A DNA stretch of 64,000 bases from positions 806,001 to 870,000 of the forward strand of contig CAWHZZ010000001.1 of NCBI GenBank assembly GCA_963833965.1, read 5' to 3'. The position numbers and the translations under genes are program-made. The notes under the pieces were generated by a model, which was not told the DNA's origin, did no database searches, and saw only the letters and a program-made list of their open reading frames with translations. Of this stretch, positions 42,274 to 51,911 are shown piece by piece; the stretch's first letter is position 1; the number at the start of each line of letters is the position of its first letter. The DNA is from CAJCIW01 sp963833965 (GTDB taxonomy: Bacteria > Chlamydiota > Chlamydiia > Chlamydiales > Rhabdochlamydiaceae).

Positions 42274-43886
42274 CTTTTCTCCTGACTAGGACCCTCCTCT
42301 TTATAAGCCCATTTGAAATCGATCTGGCCCATCGAAGAGAGGACGACGTCTTTTACATACGGTTGATTCACATATAGCATGGTATAATAAAAAACGGGAA
42401 TAATTGGCATCTCATCGATTAAAATTTTTTCCGCTTTTGCAAATAGTTCTGCGCGTTGAGCAGCGTCGGGCGCCACCATGGATTGGTCCAAAAGCTCAGC
42501 GTAATGGAGGTTTTCCCATAAGGTATTGTTCGATCCGCTGTTTTTATATTTGAAGACCTCCAGAAAATTGATTGGATCCGCGAAATCGGCGATCCAGGAG
42601 CCTGCAGACAGCTGATAGTCTTGTTTGGAAATGCGGTCAAAATGCACCTTGCCTTCCACCGACTCTAACTTAACACGGAATCCAAAGGCATCGAACCATT
42701 GCTGTTGGACCGCTTGGGCGATGATGTGGTTGCGCTCGGCCGTTCGATAGAGCAAAGAAATCTCTGGAAAGTTATCCTTCGTCAATTGCAGCTGAGAAAG
42801 CGCTTCTTCGAAAAGGCGTTTGGCCTCAGTCAGATCCGCATCCTGAAAATAGGGCTGTTTTTGCAAGTTGAACGATAGAGGAATGAGTCCCGTCGCGGGA
42901 ATCTGATTGCCTCGCGTGACGTGGTCGACGATCGCTTGCCTGTTCACCGCGAGAGCCAAAGCTTTTCGCAGTGAAGGATGGCTAAGCGGCCCCGCCTGGG
43001 TATTTACGCGAAAGAAATAAGTGCCCATAAAATCTTTGACATTGAGCCTGTTCTGTTCTTTCAAAAATTTCAGAGCATCGACTGGCAAGGTTGAAATAGG
43101 CGAGCCAGCCCAGTCCAGCTCTTGTTTTTCAAAACACTTGAGTTCGGTCTCTTCTTGGAGCATTTGTAGTTCCAGGAAGCCAAGCTTAACACTTTTTGCG
43201 TCCCAATACTGCTCATTTTTGACGAGAGTCAAATGGTCTTGATGCTTCCATTCGATAAGGCGAAAGGGTCCATTGCCGATGTGGGTGACGGCATTTTGCG
43301 GCCAGGAGGGCATATTTTCATCTACTCTCTGGTTGACGGGGAAAAATGCAGGCATGGCGAGTAGATTGAGAAAGTAAGGCAAAGGATTTTCCAATTCAAC
43401 TTGCAAAGTTCGTGCATCAAGGGCTTTGACGCCGATCTCATCGAGAGGCACCTTCCCTTCTTTCGCGACTTTTGCATTTTTAATCACGTAGAGATGAGAG
43501 GCGAGATCGGAAGGAAAATCGGGCGAAAGCAGCTTTTTCCACGCATAAACAAAATCAGCGGCGAGCACAGGATTACCATTTGACCAGAAGGTCTCTTTTA
43601 GGGAGAAGGTATAAGTCTTTAGGTCGGAAGAGACATTCATCTCTTTAGCAAGGGCAAGTTCGGCCTTATCCTCTTTGTTGACACGTGTGAGCCCCTCGAA
43701 TAACATTCTCGCAAGAGTCTGATCGCTCAAACCTCGCGCTTTGCGTGGATCGAGTGTCTGCGGTTCTCCATGAATGTTGATTCGGAGACATTGAGATGCG
43801 CTCGCGGCTTCAGTTTTTTTGGAGGAAGATTGACAGCTAAATCCAGCAGCGAGCAAAATTAAGGAAAGAGTCAATGTTCGGAACAT
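42270..43886 (-). CDS. Oligopeptide-binding lipoprotein (OppA-like)
   Basis: 538 residues from the ATG at 43886 (MFRTLTLSLILLAAGFSCQS; lipidated Cys18). It is an SBP_bac_5 family extracytoplasmic solute-binding protein: CLRINIHGEPQTLDPRKARG, VYAWKKLLSPDFPSDLAS, HIGNGPFRLIEWKHQDHLTL and PYFQDADLTEAKRLFEEALS are the usual family blocks. It delivers oligopeptides to an Opp-type importer, whose permease and ATPase genes are not in the window. An earlier in-frame start at 43931 would hide the signal peptide behind 15 residues. Confidence 0.92.
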   Translation of the reverse strand: MFRTLTLSLILLAAGFSCQSSSKKTEAASASQCLRINIHGEPQTLDPRKARGLSDQTLARMLFEGLTRVNKEDKAELALAKEMNVSSDLKTYTFSLKETFWSNGNPVLAADFVYAWKKLLSPDFPSDLASHLYVIKNAKVAKEGKVPLDEIGVKALDARTLQVELENPLPYFLNLLAMPAFFPVNQRVDENMPSWPQNAVTHIGNGPFRLIEWKHQDHLTLVKNEQYWDAKSVKLGFLELQMLQEETELKCFEKQELDWAGSPISTLPVDALKFLKEQNRLNVKDFMGTYFFRVNTQAGPLSHPSLRKALALAVNRQAIVDHVTRGNQIPATGLIPLSFNLQKQPYFQDADLTEAKRLFEEALSQLQLTKDNFPEISLLYRTAERNHIIAQAVQQQWFDAFGFRVKLESVEGKVHFDRISKQDYQLSAGSWIADFADPINFLEVFKYKNSGSNNTLWENLHYAELLDQSMVAPDAAQRAELFAKAEKILIDEMPIIPVFYYTMLYVNQPYVKDVVLSSMGQIDFKWAYKEEGPSQEKR

Positions 43887-43942
43887 GTCGATTCTCCGTT
43901 TTTCACCAAGCTTATAATGTTTTTGATTCAATGTCTATAACT

Positions 43943-44108
43943 TAGAGTGTGTTAACGGATTTTGTTCTTTTGATTTTTGATGATTTTTCCTCTAGGCTGT
44001 AATTCGACGCCGCAGTACATAGTTAAACAACTAGGACAAGGCGCCGAATTACAGCCTAGAGGAAAAGGCGCAAAAAGCAATGAACAAAAATTCGTTAACA
44101 CACTCTTA
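43943..44108. repeat. Palindromic element family C, copy 1
   Basis: 166 bp with termini TTAGAGTGTGTTAACGGATT and TAAGAGTGTGTTAACGAATT (complement). The main stem pairs CCTCTAGGCTGTAATTCG with its complement, and an apical hairpin TAGTT-AAAC-AACTA lies at 44020-44033. The NlpC-like gene's frame is open into the right arm. Confidence 0.85.
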
Positions 44109-44112
44109 CGCA

Positions 44113-44910
44113 ATGACACTTTCCGCGACGCCTGTGTTCAACACGTCTAACCTCGCGGAGTGTTTTGATTGCCATGATCTCGCTCTTGACGATCAAGGAC
44201 TTTTCCGCCGCCTCGAAACCGTCTTATTGCCCCACTCGCGCGTGGAGCTTTTGGAGAAAATCCCCAACTCTTCTCTCTGGAAAATAAAAACTGAAGAATA
44301 CCCTTATGAGGGGAATCACTTTGTCGACGGCAGCTTCCTGCGCAAACTCGATGTAGAGCCGCGATTCATAAGAGTTCCATCGATGCAGCAAATGCTCGAG
44401 GAATTAACAAAGCTTGAAGGCTCGGATTATGGTTGGGGAGGTAATTGGCCTCATGGGATCGACTTCCTCCCCAAATTTTATCGCGGTAAAACACCTTTTC
44501 ATCAATTAAAGCTTGAAGTTCAAAATACTTGGCGGCTCAAAGGGGTCGACTGCTCGGGGTTGATTTATTACGCATCAGATGGATATACCCCGCGCAACAC
44601 TTCCCGCTTGGTCACTTTTGGAAGGCCAGTTGAAACTGAAGGACTGACTGCTGCTCAAATCACAGAAAAAGTTCAACCCCTTGACCTCATCGTCTGGCAG
44701 GGACATGTTGTCTGTGTCTTTAACCGCAGCGAGACAATCGAGAGCAGGGAGAAACACGGCGTCGTTAGGGCAAATTTATCAGACCGCCTTTCTGAAATTT
44801 TGAAAGAGCGGAAGTCAGTCAACAACTGGAATACTACTACTGGCGACCGCTTTGTTATTCGCCGCTGGCATCCAGACATGTTTAAGAAAAACACAATAAA
44901 TTGGGCTTGA
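44113..44910 (+). CDS. NlpC/P60-family cysteine peptidase
   Basis: 265 residues from the ATG at 44113; an in-frame ATG at 44080 lies within the preceding palindrome and would add 11 element-encoded residues. The catalytic cysteine is in LKGVDCSGLIYYASDG (Cys147) and the histidine in VWQGHVVCVF (His198). Residues 1-90 probably form an SH3-like targeting domain. NlpC/P60 enzymes cleave peptidoglycan stem peptides, often D-Glu-mDAP. No signal peptide is visible, suggesting a cytosolic role in recycling or remodelling. dapA in the window is consistent with mDAP-containing peptidoglycan. Confidence 0.85.
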   Translation: MTLSATPVFNTSNLAECFDCHDLALDDQGLFRRLETVLLPHSRVELLEKIPNSSLWKIKTEEYPYEGNHFVDGSFLRKLDVEPRFIRVPSMQQMLEELTKLEGSDYGWGGNWPHGIDFLPKFYRGKTPFHQLKLEVQNTWRLKGVDCSGLIYYASDGYTPRNTSRLVTFGRPVETEGLTAAQITEKVQPLDLIVWQGHVVCVFNRSETIESREKHGVVRANLSDRLSEILKERKSVNNWNTTTGDRFVIRRWHPDMFKKNTINWA

Positions 44911-45042
44911 TGTTAAAAATGTTGAGCATGATGAGTGCAGTGACGGATTTTAACGAAAAGGCGCCATGATGCGAAGCCGCAAAAATGTCGAAAATGGTTT
45001 ATAAAAATCTTTGCGTCTTCGCGACTTGTGCGCCTTTGCGTT

Positions 45043-47703
45043 TTATTGCCTAAATTCAGAGATCAAGTTAGCGACAAGGGCACTCCATCCCGTTTGATGG
45101 GATGCGCCCAGACCTTTGCCCGTTTCAGGGTTGTAATATTCGTAGAAAAGGATGTAGTTATTCCAATGGGGGTCGTCCTTAAAGCGGAAGCCGCCGCCCC
45201 AGAAAGGCCTCTGATCCTCTTTATTTTTAGTGAAGATCGAAATGATCCCATCGGCGAAGAATTGTGCGATCTGGTTAAGGTCGGCGCTTTTCTCTTCACC
45301 GATCTTAATTTCGATCTCATCGAGTGCGACTTTGGCCATTTTTTTGAAAGCGTCGATCAAAATGAAATTCGTTTGGATCCAAACGGGCCCGCGCCAATTG
45401 GAGTTTCCCCCTTTAATTCGCTCGACCGACTCGCCGGGCTCATAGCTGATTTTTTTATCTTCGAAGACGAAAGGATGGTCTTGATGGAACTTAGAAAGAC
45501 TCCGAAGTCCAAATGGGGAGCGGAATTCCGCAGGGTTCCAGATGTATTGCAACACGCTTTTGAGATGGGTTTCATTCATCAGCGTGAGTAGAAAAACTTT
45601 TTTTCCTTTTTTCTCGAGGGGAATAATGCATTGCTCGACCAAGTCTTTGCGGTTGTCGATGAACCAATTGTAATTCAGTTTGAACTCGGGAAATTGATTG
45701 AGTTCTTCTTCTTCCAGCACTTCGGTCGCGTAAAGAGGGATGATCCCCACAAGCGAGCGGACGCGGAATTTGGCGAATTTTCCATTCGGATAGGTGAGCA
45801 CATCATAGTAAAAACCATCGCGCTCGCTCCACATCTCATAATCTTGATTGCCTCTTTTCTTCATCGCATGTGCAATGTAGACATAGTGTTCAAAAAACTT
45901 TGTCGCCAAAGATTCATAGACGCTATTTTGTTTCGCGAGCTCCAAGGCGATCCTCATCAGGTTTAAGCAAAACAGCGCCATCCATCCCGTCCCGTCCGAC
46001 TGCTGGAGCTTGATCCCTCCAGAGAGCCTCTGTGAACGGTCGAGGATGCTGATGTTGTCCATTCCCAAAAAGCCACCTTCAAAAACGTTATTCCCTTGGC
46101 TATCCACTTTGTTCACCCACCAAGAGAAGTTCATTAGAAGTTTATGAAAGCATCGCTCCAAAAAGTCGCGGTCGCCTTTCCCTTCTTTTTCTTTTTGCTG
46201 ATGGTAAAGTTGAAGCGCTGCCCAGCCTTGAATGGGAGGATTGAGTTCGGAAAATTCCCATTCATAGGAAGGAATCTGTCCATTGGGATGTTGGAACTGA
46301 TCGAACATGAGAAGCCAGAGCTGTTCTTTGGCAAATTCGATATCGACTAACCCTAAAACAAGACAATGGAAAGCCTGATCCCACGAAGCAAACCAGGGGT
46401 ATTCCCACTTGTCAGGCATTGAGAGGATCCGCATCGAATTTAAATGGCGCCAGTGAACATTGCGAATATTTTCTCGAGAAACGGGTGGAGGATAAAGGGG
46501 ATTATCGCCGTTTAGCCACAGGTTGACATCGAACAAATAGATCTGTTTACTCCAAAGGACGCCGGCCAAAGCCTGGCGCTGAACCCTTTTTTCTTCGAGG
46601 CTCGCTTTTTTGGGATGAATATTTTCATAAAAATTGTCCGCCTCCTTTTTTCGAAGAGCGATGATTTTTTCCACATCTTCTAAGGGGTCTTTCATTTCTT
46701 TGTCCGTCAGGCGGAAATGCAAGACGACAGATCCTTTGGCAGGCACAGTGTCAAAAGAATAATGCAAGCATGCCTTGGTGCCTTGTCTCGAAGGATTCAC
46801 AGTTTTTTCTTTGAGGATCAAATAACGATGAAACCCATCTTTGTAGTAATGGCTTGGCGTTTCACGGCCGAATTCGTGCGTTTCATTGTCGACAAACAAG
46901 AGTTCAGCATCCCTTGGACCATAGAGATATCTTTTGCCCAGCCGGTACGTGAACCCTAAATTGGCTGGCGGCGGCATATTCTCTTCATCGGCAACCAAAA
47001 AAGCATCGGTGTCTTTTTTTGCGCCCGCAGTAATGCGTGGCGGTGTTGTTCGCGTTTCCCCCCAACCCCATTTATTGCGGAACCAAAGCTGGGCTAAAAT
47101 GTGCAAGGGAGCTGGGTGGTCTGCGCGATTGAATGCCTCGATTTTTATGCAAGTGTCTTCGGGAGACGCCTTGGCGTATTCGATGAAAATGTCGAAATAG
47201 CGGTTTTGATCGAAAATCCCCGTGTCGATAAGTTCATACTCGGGATCATATGGCGTTCTGCGCCGATTCTCTTCTCTCAATTTTTGGTAGGGAAACTCGT
47301 CTTGTGGATATTTGTAGAGGAACTTCATGTAAGAATGCGATGGTGTGCCGTCGAGATGAAAATAGGCCTCCTTCACATCCTCGCCGTGATTTCCTTCCCA
47401 AGCGTTCAATCCAAAAAGACGCTCTTTCAAGATCGGATCGCGCCGATTCCAAAAAGCGGGCGCGAAAACTAAAATTTGGTAGCGGTCGCACCACCCTGCG
47501 ATGCCGTCTTCTCCCCAGCGGTAGGCTTTTTGATGAGCGATATCAAAGGGAAAATAATTCCACGCGTCCCCGTTGAAGCTGTAATCTTCTCTCACCGTCG
47601 CCCAGGCCCGCTCGGAGACATAAGGGCCCCATTTTTGCCACTGAGGGACAGGTCCCTTGCGCGTCTCTTTTAACCTCGCCTCTTCTTCATTTTTCTTGTG
47701 CAT
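45043..47703 (-). CDS. GH63-type glycosidase (glucosidase family)
   Basis: 886 residues, cytosolic, no signal peptide. It matches the GH63/MGH1-like (alpha/alpha)6-barrel family: an N-terminal beta domain (RAWATVREDYSFNGDAWNYF at 35-54), then EWEFSELNPPIQGWAALQLY, GGFLGMDNISILDRSQRL, QSDGTGWMALFCLNLMRIAL and a C-terminal NWRGPVWIQTNFILIDAFKK. Conserved Asp/Glu residues in these blocks are the likely catalytic acids. Substrate may be an alpha-glucoside or glucosylglycerate-like compound. Its 5' end overlaps glucokinase by 17 bp, suggesting that glucose released is phosphorylated at once. Confidence 0.85.
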   Translation of the reverse strand: MHKKNEEEARLKETRKGPVPQWQKWGPYVSERAWATVREDYSFNGDAWNYFPFDIAHQKAYRWGEDGIAGWCDRYQILVFAPAFWNRRDPILKERLFGLNAWEGNHGEDVKEAYFHLDGTPSHSYMKFLYKYPQDEFPYQKLREENRRRTPYDPEYELIDTGIFDQNRYFDIFIEYAKASPEDTCIKIEAFNRADHPAPLHILAQLWFRNKWGWGETRTTPPRITAGAKKDTDAFLVADEENMPPPANLGFTYRLGKRYLYGPRDAELLFVDNETHEFGRETPSHYYKDGFHRYLILKEKTVNPSRQGTKACLHYSFDTVPAKGSVVLHFRLTDKEMKDPLEDVEKIIALRKKEADNFYENIHPKKASLEEKRVQRQALAGVLWSKQIYLFDVNLWLNGDNPLYPPPVSRENIRNVHWRHLNSMRILSMPDKWEYPWFASWDQAFHCLVLGLVDIEFAKEQLWLLMFDQFQHPNGQIPSYEWEFSELNPPIQGWAALQLYHQQKEKEGKGDRDFLERCFHKLLMNFSWWVNKVDSQGNNVFEGGFLGMDNISILDRSQRLSGGIKLQQSDGTGWMALFCLNLMRIALELAKQNSVYESLATKFFEHYVYIAHAMKKRGNQDYEMWSERDGFYYDVLTYPNGKFAKFRVRSLVGIIPLYATEVLEEEELNQFPEFKLNYNWFIDNRKDLVEQCIIPLEKKGKKVFLLTLMNETHLKSVLQYIWNPAEFRSPFGLRSLSKFHQDHPFVFEDKKISYEPGESVERIKGGNSNWRGPVWIQTNFILIDAFKKMAKVALDEIEIKIGEEKSADLNQIAQFFADGIISIFTKNKEDQRPFWGGGFRFKDDPHWNNYILFYEYYNPETGKGLGASHQTGWSALVANLISEFRQ

Positions 47704-48655
47704 AGCGCGCAGCTCCGATTAGGGCGGTTTTTTCATTCAGCAAGATTTTGATCGGGATTTTCATGAGCATTGCGGAAAATCTACCTTTATCGCTAAAGGA
47801 CTGAATAAATTTTCCCTCTTTGAAAAACTCGATGAGATGAGGGGCGATCCCTCCTCCGATAAAAACGCCTCCGACGGCTAAAAATTTCAGAGCGAGATTC
47901 CCTGCTTCCGCGCCGTAGATCGAGGTGAAAAGCCTGCAAGCCCGCACGCAGGCAGGACATTGTCCATTGACGGCATTCTCGGTAATGACTCGCTGCGGTT
48001 CTTTTTGTCCAAACAGCGACGTCACGCAAAAAATTTCACTTTCCCGTTTGGTGTCTACCAAAAAACGGTAGAGGAGATAAAGGCCGGATCCGGACAAGAC
48101 CCTCTCGTAGGAGATGTGCTTATATTGCAGCTTCAGATAGCGTAGAAGTTCGATCTGCTCTTCGTCCGTCGGCGCAAAATCGGAGTGACCTCCCTCGCAA
48201 GCAAAAGGATGATGAGTCTTTCCATCCCAATAGAGCCCCGCCTCTCCAAGTCCAGTTCCCGCCGACACAAGCGCTTGATTCCCTTTCTTTTCTTCTCCAG
48301 CATTGATGATCGCGAATTCATTTTCTGAAAGACAGGGCAACCCCCAGGCGTTCGCTTCCAAGTCATTGATGAGATGCGCTCTTTGAATTTGCAATTCTTT
48401 TTCAAGAACTTTTTCCGAGATGATCCACGGCAAATTCGTCGCTTGGCACACCCCATCATGCACAGGACCCGCAACGCCAAAGGATGCCGATGAGATTTTT
48501 CTCTTTTTCTCGCTTAAATATTTTTTTAGCAGCGAAGCAAAATCGGGAAACTCCTGGCTTGGAAATTTTTCCTCCTCGACAAAACTCGATCCGCCCTTTT
48601 CTTCAAAGAGGGCAAGCCTCACCTTTGTTCCTCCTATGTCTCCCGCAAGGATCAT
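47687..48655 (-). CDS. glk: Glucokinase
   Basis: 322 residues from the ATG at 48655 (MILAGDIGGTKVRLALFEEK); six more residues are possible from 48673. ATP-dependent phosphorylation of glucose to glucose-6-phosphate. The phosphate-1 motif is GDIGGTK, SFGVAGPVHDG and HLINDLEANAWG are family blocks, SAGTGLGEAGLYW is the phosphate-2 loop, and GGHSDFAPTDEEQ contains the metal/sugar-contacting residues. It is upstream of and overlaps the GH63 gene, indicating a two-gene carbohydrate operon. Confidence 0.93.
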   Translation of the reverse strand: MILAGDIGGTKVRLALFEEKGGSSFVEEEKFPSQEFPDFASLLKKYLSEKKRKISSASFGVAGPVHDGVCQATNLPWIISEKVLEKELQIQRAHLINDLEANAWGLPCLSENEFAIINAGEEKKGNQALVSAGTGLGEAGLYWDGKTHHPFACEGGHSDFAPTDEEQIELLRYLKLQYKHISYERVLSGSGLYLLYRFLVDTKRESEIFCVTSLFGQKEPQRVITENAVNGQCPACVRACRLFTSIYGAEAGNLALKFLAVGGVFIGGGIAPHLIEFFKEGKFIQSFSDKGRFSAMLMKIPIKILLNEKTALIGAARYAQEK

Positions 48656-48721
48656 GTAGCTCCTCCAGATCATAGAAGTACCTTGATTATAGTTTTTTGT
48701 CTATGTACAATAGGAAACAGA

Positions 48722-48906
48722 AGAGCCAGTTGCAAAACTTCACGCCAGCGGAAAAATCGAAGATTTTGGCGGCTTCTTGCCAGAACCTGCAAACAGGTTC
48801 GGCTGGCGGCGGCGAAGACATACTTGAGAAAGTAGAAAAGCCGCCGCCAGGGCAAGGGACGCCAAAAGGACGATTTTACGCGGCGATGGGTTTTGCAACT
48901 GGCTCT
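48722..48906. repeat. Inverted-repeat element family G upstream of recA
   Basis: 185 bp with termini AGAGCCAGTTGCAAAAC and its exact complement, further imperfect arms, a hairpin AACCTG-CAAA-CAGGTT, a strong stem CTGGCGGCGGC/GCCGCCGCCAG and an apical hairpin TACTT-GAGA-AAGTA (48821-48834). It ends 25 bp before the recA ATG, so it lies within or just upstream of the recA promoter region. Confidence 0.85.
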
Positions 48907-48931
48907 AAAGATCAATGCAAAGGTGGCGTGT

Positions 48932-49990
48932 ATGTCTCAACCCAACGATTCGGCAAAGAAAAAAGCGTTAGAAGCGGCAATTGCGCAAATTGAAAAACAG
49001 TTTGGCGATGGTTCCATCATGACGCTTGGCAAACACTCCGCCTCGCGCGAAATGAGCGTGATCAAGACAGGGGCGATCAACCTTGACATCGCGCTCGGCA
49101 TCGGCGGCGTTCCCCGCGGAAGAATCGTTGAAATTTTCGGCCCTGAATCCTCCGGCAAATCGACGCTCGCCACGCATATCGTCGCCAATGCGCAAAAAAA
49201 CGGCGGCATCGCCGCCTACATCGACGCAGAGCATGCCCTCGATCCGTCTTATGCTGCGAAAATCGGCGTCAATCTGGACGAGCTGATGATCTCTCAGCCC
49301 GATTCCGGGGAAGATGCGCTCAACATCGCCGAAATGCTTGCCCGCTCCAATGCTCTCGACGTGATCGTCATCGACTCGGTCGCAGCGCTTGTTCCGAAAA
49401 ATGAGTTGGAAGGCGAGATCGGCGACTCCTTCATGGGACTGCAGGCACGCATGATGTCGCAAGCGCTGCGCAAACTGACAGCGTCGCTTTCCAAGAGCAA
49501 CACGTGCGCGATTTTTATCAACCAGATCCGCGAAAAAATCGGCGTCATGTTCGGCAATCCAGAGACAACGACGGGCGGCCGCGCGCTCAAATTTTACGCC
49601 TCCATCCGCCTGGACATCCGCCGTATCGGAAGCATCAAAGGTCCGGACAACATCGATATCGGCAATCGCGTGAAAGTCAAAGTGGTGAAAAATAAAATGG
49701 CCCCGCCCTTCCAATCCGCGGAGTTCGACATCCTCTTCAATGAAGGCATCTCCCGCATCGGGTCGCTCCTCGACCTCGGCGTCGATCTCGCCATCGTCGA
49801 AAAGAAGGGCACCTGGTTCAGCTACAGCGGCAACCGGCTCGGCCAAGGCCGCGAGGCAGCGCGCGAAGAATTGAAAAAACAGCCCAAACTCGTTGACGAC
49901 ATCGAAAAAGCGATCTTCGCGAAGGTCGCTGACGGCAAAGGGCTTCCCCTGAAGGAGGCTTCCGCCGCTCCCGAGCTCGCCGAAGTTTAA
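48932..49990 (+). CDS. recA: Recombinase RecA
   Basis: 352 residues from the ATG at 48932 (MSQPNDSAKKKALEAAIAQI), preceded by AAAGGTGG; the frame is open further upstream into the element. Homologous recombination and SOS coprotease. Walker A is GPESSGKST, Walker B region IVIDSVAALVP, the DNA-binding loops include GLQARMMSQALRKL and NPETTTGGRALKFYAS. Length is normal. Its end overlaps the convergent M48-like gene by 4 bp. Confidence 0.98.
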   Translation: MSQPNDSAKKKALEAAIAQIEKQFGDGSIMTLGKHSASREMSVIKTGAINLDIALGIGGVPRGRIVEIFGPESSGKSTLATHIVANAQKNGGIAAYIDAEHALDPSYAAKIGVNLDELMISQPDSGEDALNIAEMLARSNALDVIVIDSVAALVPKNELEGEIGDSFMGLQARMMSQALRKLTASLSKSNTCAIFINQIREKIGVMFGNPETTTGGRALKFYASIRLDIRRIGSIKGPDNIDIGNRVKVKVVKNKMAPPFQSAEFDILFNEGISRIGSLLDLGVDLAIVEKKGTWFSYSGNRLGQGREAAREELKKQPKLVDDIEKAIFAKVADGKGLPLKEASAAPELAEV

Positions 49991-50898
49991 GCTCTCTGGG
50001 CCTGCCACTGCCTTAGGTAAGCAATCCTTTCTGTGAGAGAAGGATGCTTCGTGTCGCCAATGTTGTTTCCATGCTCGTCGATACGGTCCCGCATAGAAGG
50101 ATTGGTTCGCCGAATCCCCAAATGATGAATGCGAAGTGTATCAAAACGGTAAATGCCCCCACGGGCATCCTGCAGCGCATCCGCGGAGTCGAGATCGGCA
50201 TGTTTTTCTTCCGCCACAGCATTGATCTCAGAAGTGGAAGCGGGCGTTTTCAGAGCATTCACACACGATCCAATCGAAAGGGCCAGTCCGATTCCCCCCG
50301 CGACTAAAGAGATAACGATCGGGATGTAAGGGAGCAGTGATACTGACAACACTAATAAAAGTATCCCACCAATCAGCCCTCCTCCAAAGACAGCTTCTTG
50401 AACCTTATCTGAGTAAAATTTGCTTTGCTCCACTTGCGTGTGGTTGAGGTGAGCGAGTTCATGCCCGAGGATAAAATCTTTGCTTTTTTCGAAAAGCTCA
50501 GGGTCGCGAAGCATCATGATCGTCGACTGGAGTATCCCATAGTCAGCGGGACGCACAAGATGAGAAATCCCAGCCTCCTGGAGTTTTCCATTGATCCAGC
50601 CGGCCAAATCATTTAAGAAATCCTGATTGGTGACCCTTGGGTCATCGACGCTAGCGAGGCGAAACCGTTCAGGAATATCGTCATAGCGCAATAAAAACCA
50701 AGACGGTAATTGAATCACATTTTCACGCAGCAGCGCGTGTGGGCTTTCAGCAAATGGGCAAAATTTAACTTCCACAGGCTTTTGAACGCCCATTCTGCTT
50801 TCTAAACTCTGAATTTTCGATTTAATTTCTCCTAAACGCAGATCTGCAATCCGTGAAAAGCTAAGAGAACTAATGGATGTGACCATAAACAATCGCAA
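49987..50898 (-). CDS. M48-like membrane metalloprotease
   Basis: 303 residues. Zinc motif HELAH at about 146-150 (FILGHELAHLNH), a later EEKHADLDSA that fits the M48 third ligand (ExxxD), and a hydrophobic pair of segments between them (GGLIGGILLLVLSVSLLPYI and VISLVAGGIGLALSIGSCVN). This order, HExxH then hairpin helices then ExxxD, is that of HtpX/M48 proteases. The N-terminal 130 residues are atypical and contain VKFCPFAESPHALLRENVIQ. It may serve in envelope quality control. The start at 50898 has alternatives (MVTSISSLSF at 50886). Confidence 0.75.
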   Translation of the reverse strand: MRLFMVTSISSLSFSRIADLRLGEIKSKIQSLESRMGVQKPVEVKFCPFAESPHALLRENVIQLPSWFLLRYDDIPERFRLASVDDPRVTNQDFLNDLAGWINGKLQEAGISHLVRPADYGILQSTIMMLRDPELFEKSKDFILGHELAHLNHTQVEQSKFYSDKVQEAVFGGGLIGGILLLVLSVSLLPYIPIVISLVAGGIGLALSIGSCVNALKTPASTSEINAVAEEKHADLDSADALQDARGGIYRFDTLRIHHLGIRRTNPSMRDRIDEHGNNIGDTKHPSLTERIAYLRQWQAQRA

Positions 50899-50957
50899 TT
50901 AAAAAAATTGCGATTATTTTATAGAGTCAACGAGGAAAATTCAATAAAAATAATTTA

Positions 50958-51908
50958 TTAACCTAGCGCCTTCGAATTCTCGACAGCATAGCGCACAAGA
51001 ATGTCGCACATCTTTTCGAATGAAGGGGTTAGGATCCCAAGCTCTAGAAGCTCTCTGTGCAAATGGCGCATTTCCTCCTCAAAGAGCATCAGCGCGCGGT
51101 CTTTGCCGATCAGCCTTGCAATGCTCATTTCTCGCTGTTTCTTCTCGTCTTGAAGCATATCGGCCAAATCGTCGGCGGTCTGAAAGGCCATGCCGAAATG
51201 GTGCGCGCTTCTTTTGACTTTTTCGAGTTTGCTGATGTCGCCGCCCCCAAATAACCACCCGAAAACAAAGGAAACTTGGAATAACGTCACTGTTTTTTTA
51301 AAAATGACCTGTTTGACAGTGTCCAAATTTTGATTGGGTGGGAAGAGATCGAGAAATTGGCCGCCAGTCGCCCCCAAGATTCCCGCACAGTGCGTCGCCG
51401 ATTCCAAAGCAAGCGCGCAGGCGTGGTCGCTGAAATGGCAAAATGGCGCTCCCGCTCTTTGCATTGTCATGGTATTGCTGTGGATCTTTTCGAATGCCGC
51501 TGTGATGAGCGCATAACTAGAAAGGAGGGCGATCGCCTCGCCATAGACCTTGTGCAAGGAGGGTTTGTCCCGGCGCTCGTCATCGTTGTCCATGCAAGGG
51601 AGGTCATCCGCAATCAATGAGGCGGTATGAAAAAATTCAACGGAGAGCGCCGATTCATACACATTGAGTCCATTGTTAAGCGCTTCAGCAATGAGAATGA
51701 CGATCAACGGGCGGAAACGTTTGCCGCCGGTCGTGAGCGCGTACTCGCAGGCATCGCGCAATTTTGTTTTTTCGCCAAACGACAAAATGCTTTTGGCGAT
51801 CTCTTGCTCAATGCGGTCGCGGTGAAAAAAGAAGTGAGAGTTTTCAAATTTATGGTACTCTGTCGCTGTTCGTTTGATCGGTGTCTGTAAAACCATAAAA
51901 TATTCCAA
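50958..51908 (-). CDS. ispA: Polyprenyl (farnesyl/geranylgeranyl) diphosphate synthase
   Basis: 316 residues; condenses isopentenyl diphosphate with allylic diphosphates for quinone and undecaprenyl carriers. GGKRFRPLIVILIAEAL is the IPP-binding start, SLIADDLPCMDNDDERRDKP is the first Asp-rich motif with the four-residue spacing of bacterial FPP synthases, and FQTADDLADMLQD is the second. It begins at an ATG at 51908 (an alternative is 51896), immediately next to a palindromic element. Confidence 0.9.
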   Translation of the reverse strand: MEYFMVLQTPIKRTATEYHKFENSHFFFHRDRIEQEIAKSILSFGEKTKLRDACEYALTTGGKRFRPLIVILIAEALNNGLNVYESALSVEFFHTASLIADDLPCMDNDDERRDKPSLHKVYGEAIALLSSYALITAAFEKIHSNTMTMQRAGAPFCHFSDHACALALESATHCAGILGATGGQFLDLFPPNQNLDTVKQVIFKKTVTLFQVSFVFGWLFGGGDISKLEKVKRSAHHFGMAFQTADDLADMLQDEKKQREMSIARLIGKDRALMLFEEEMRHLHRELLELGILTPSFEKMCDILVRYAVENSKALG

Positions 51909-51911
51909 AGG

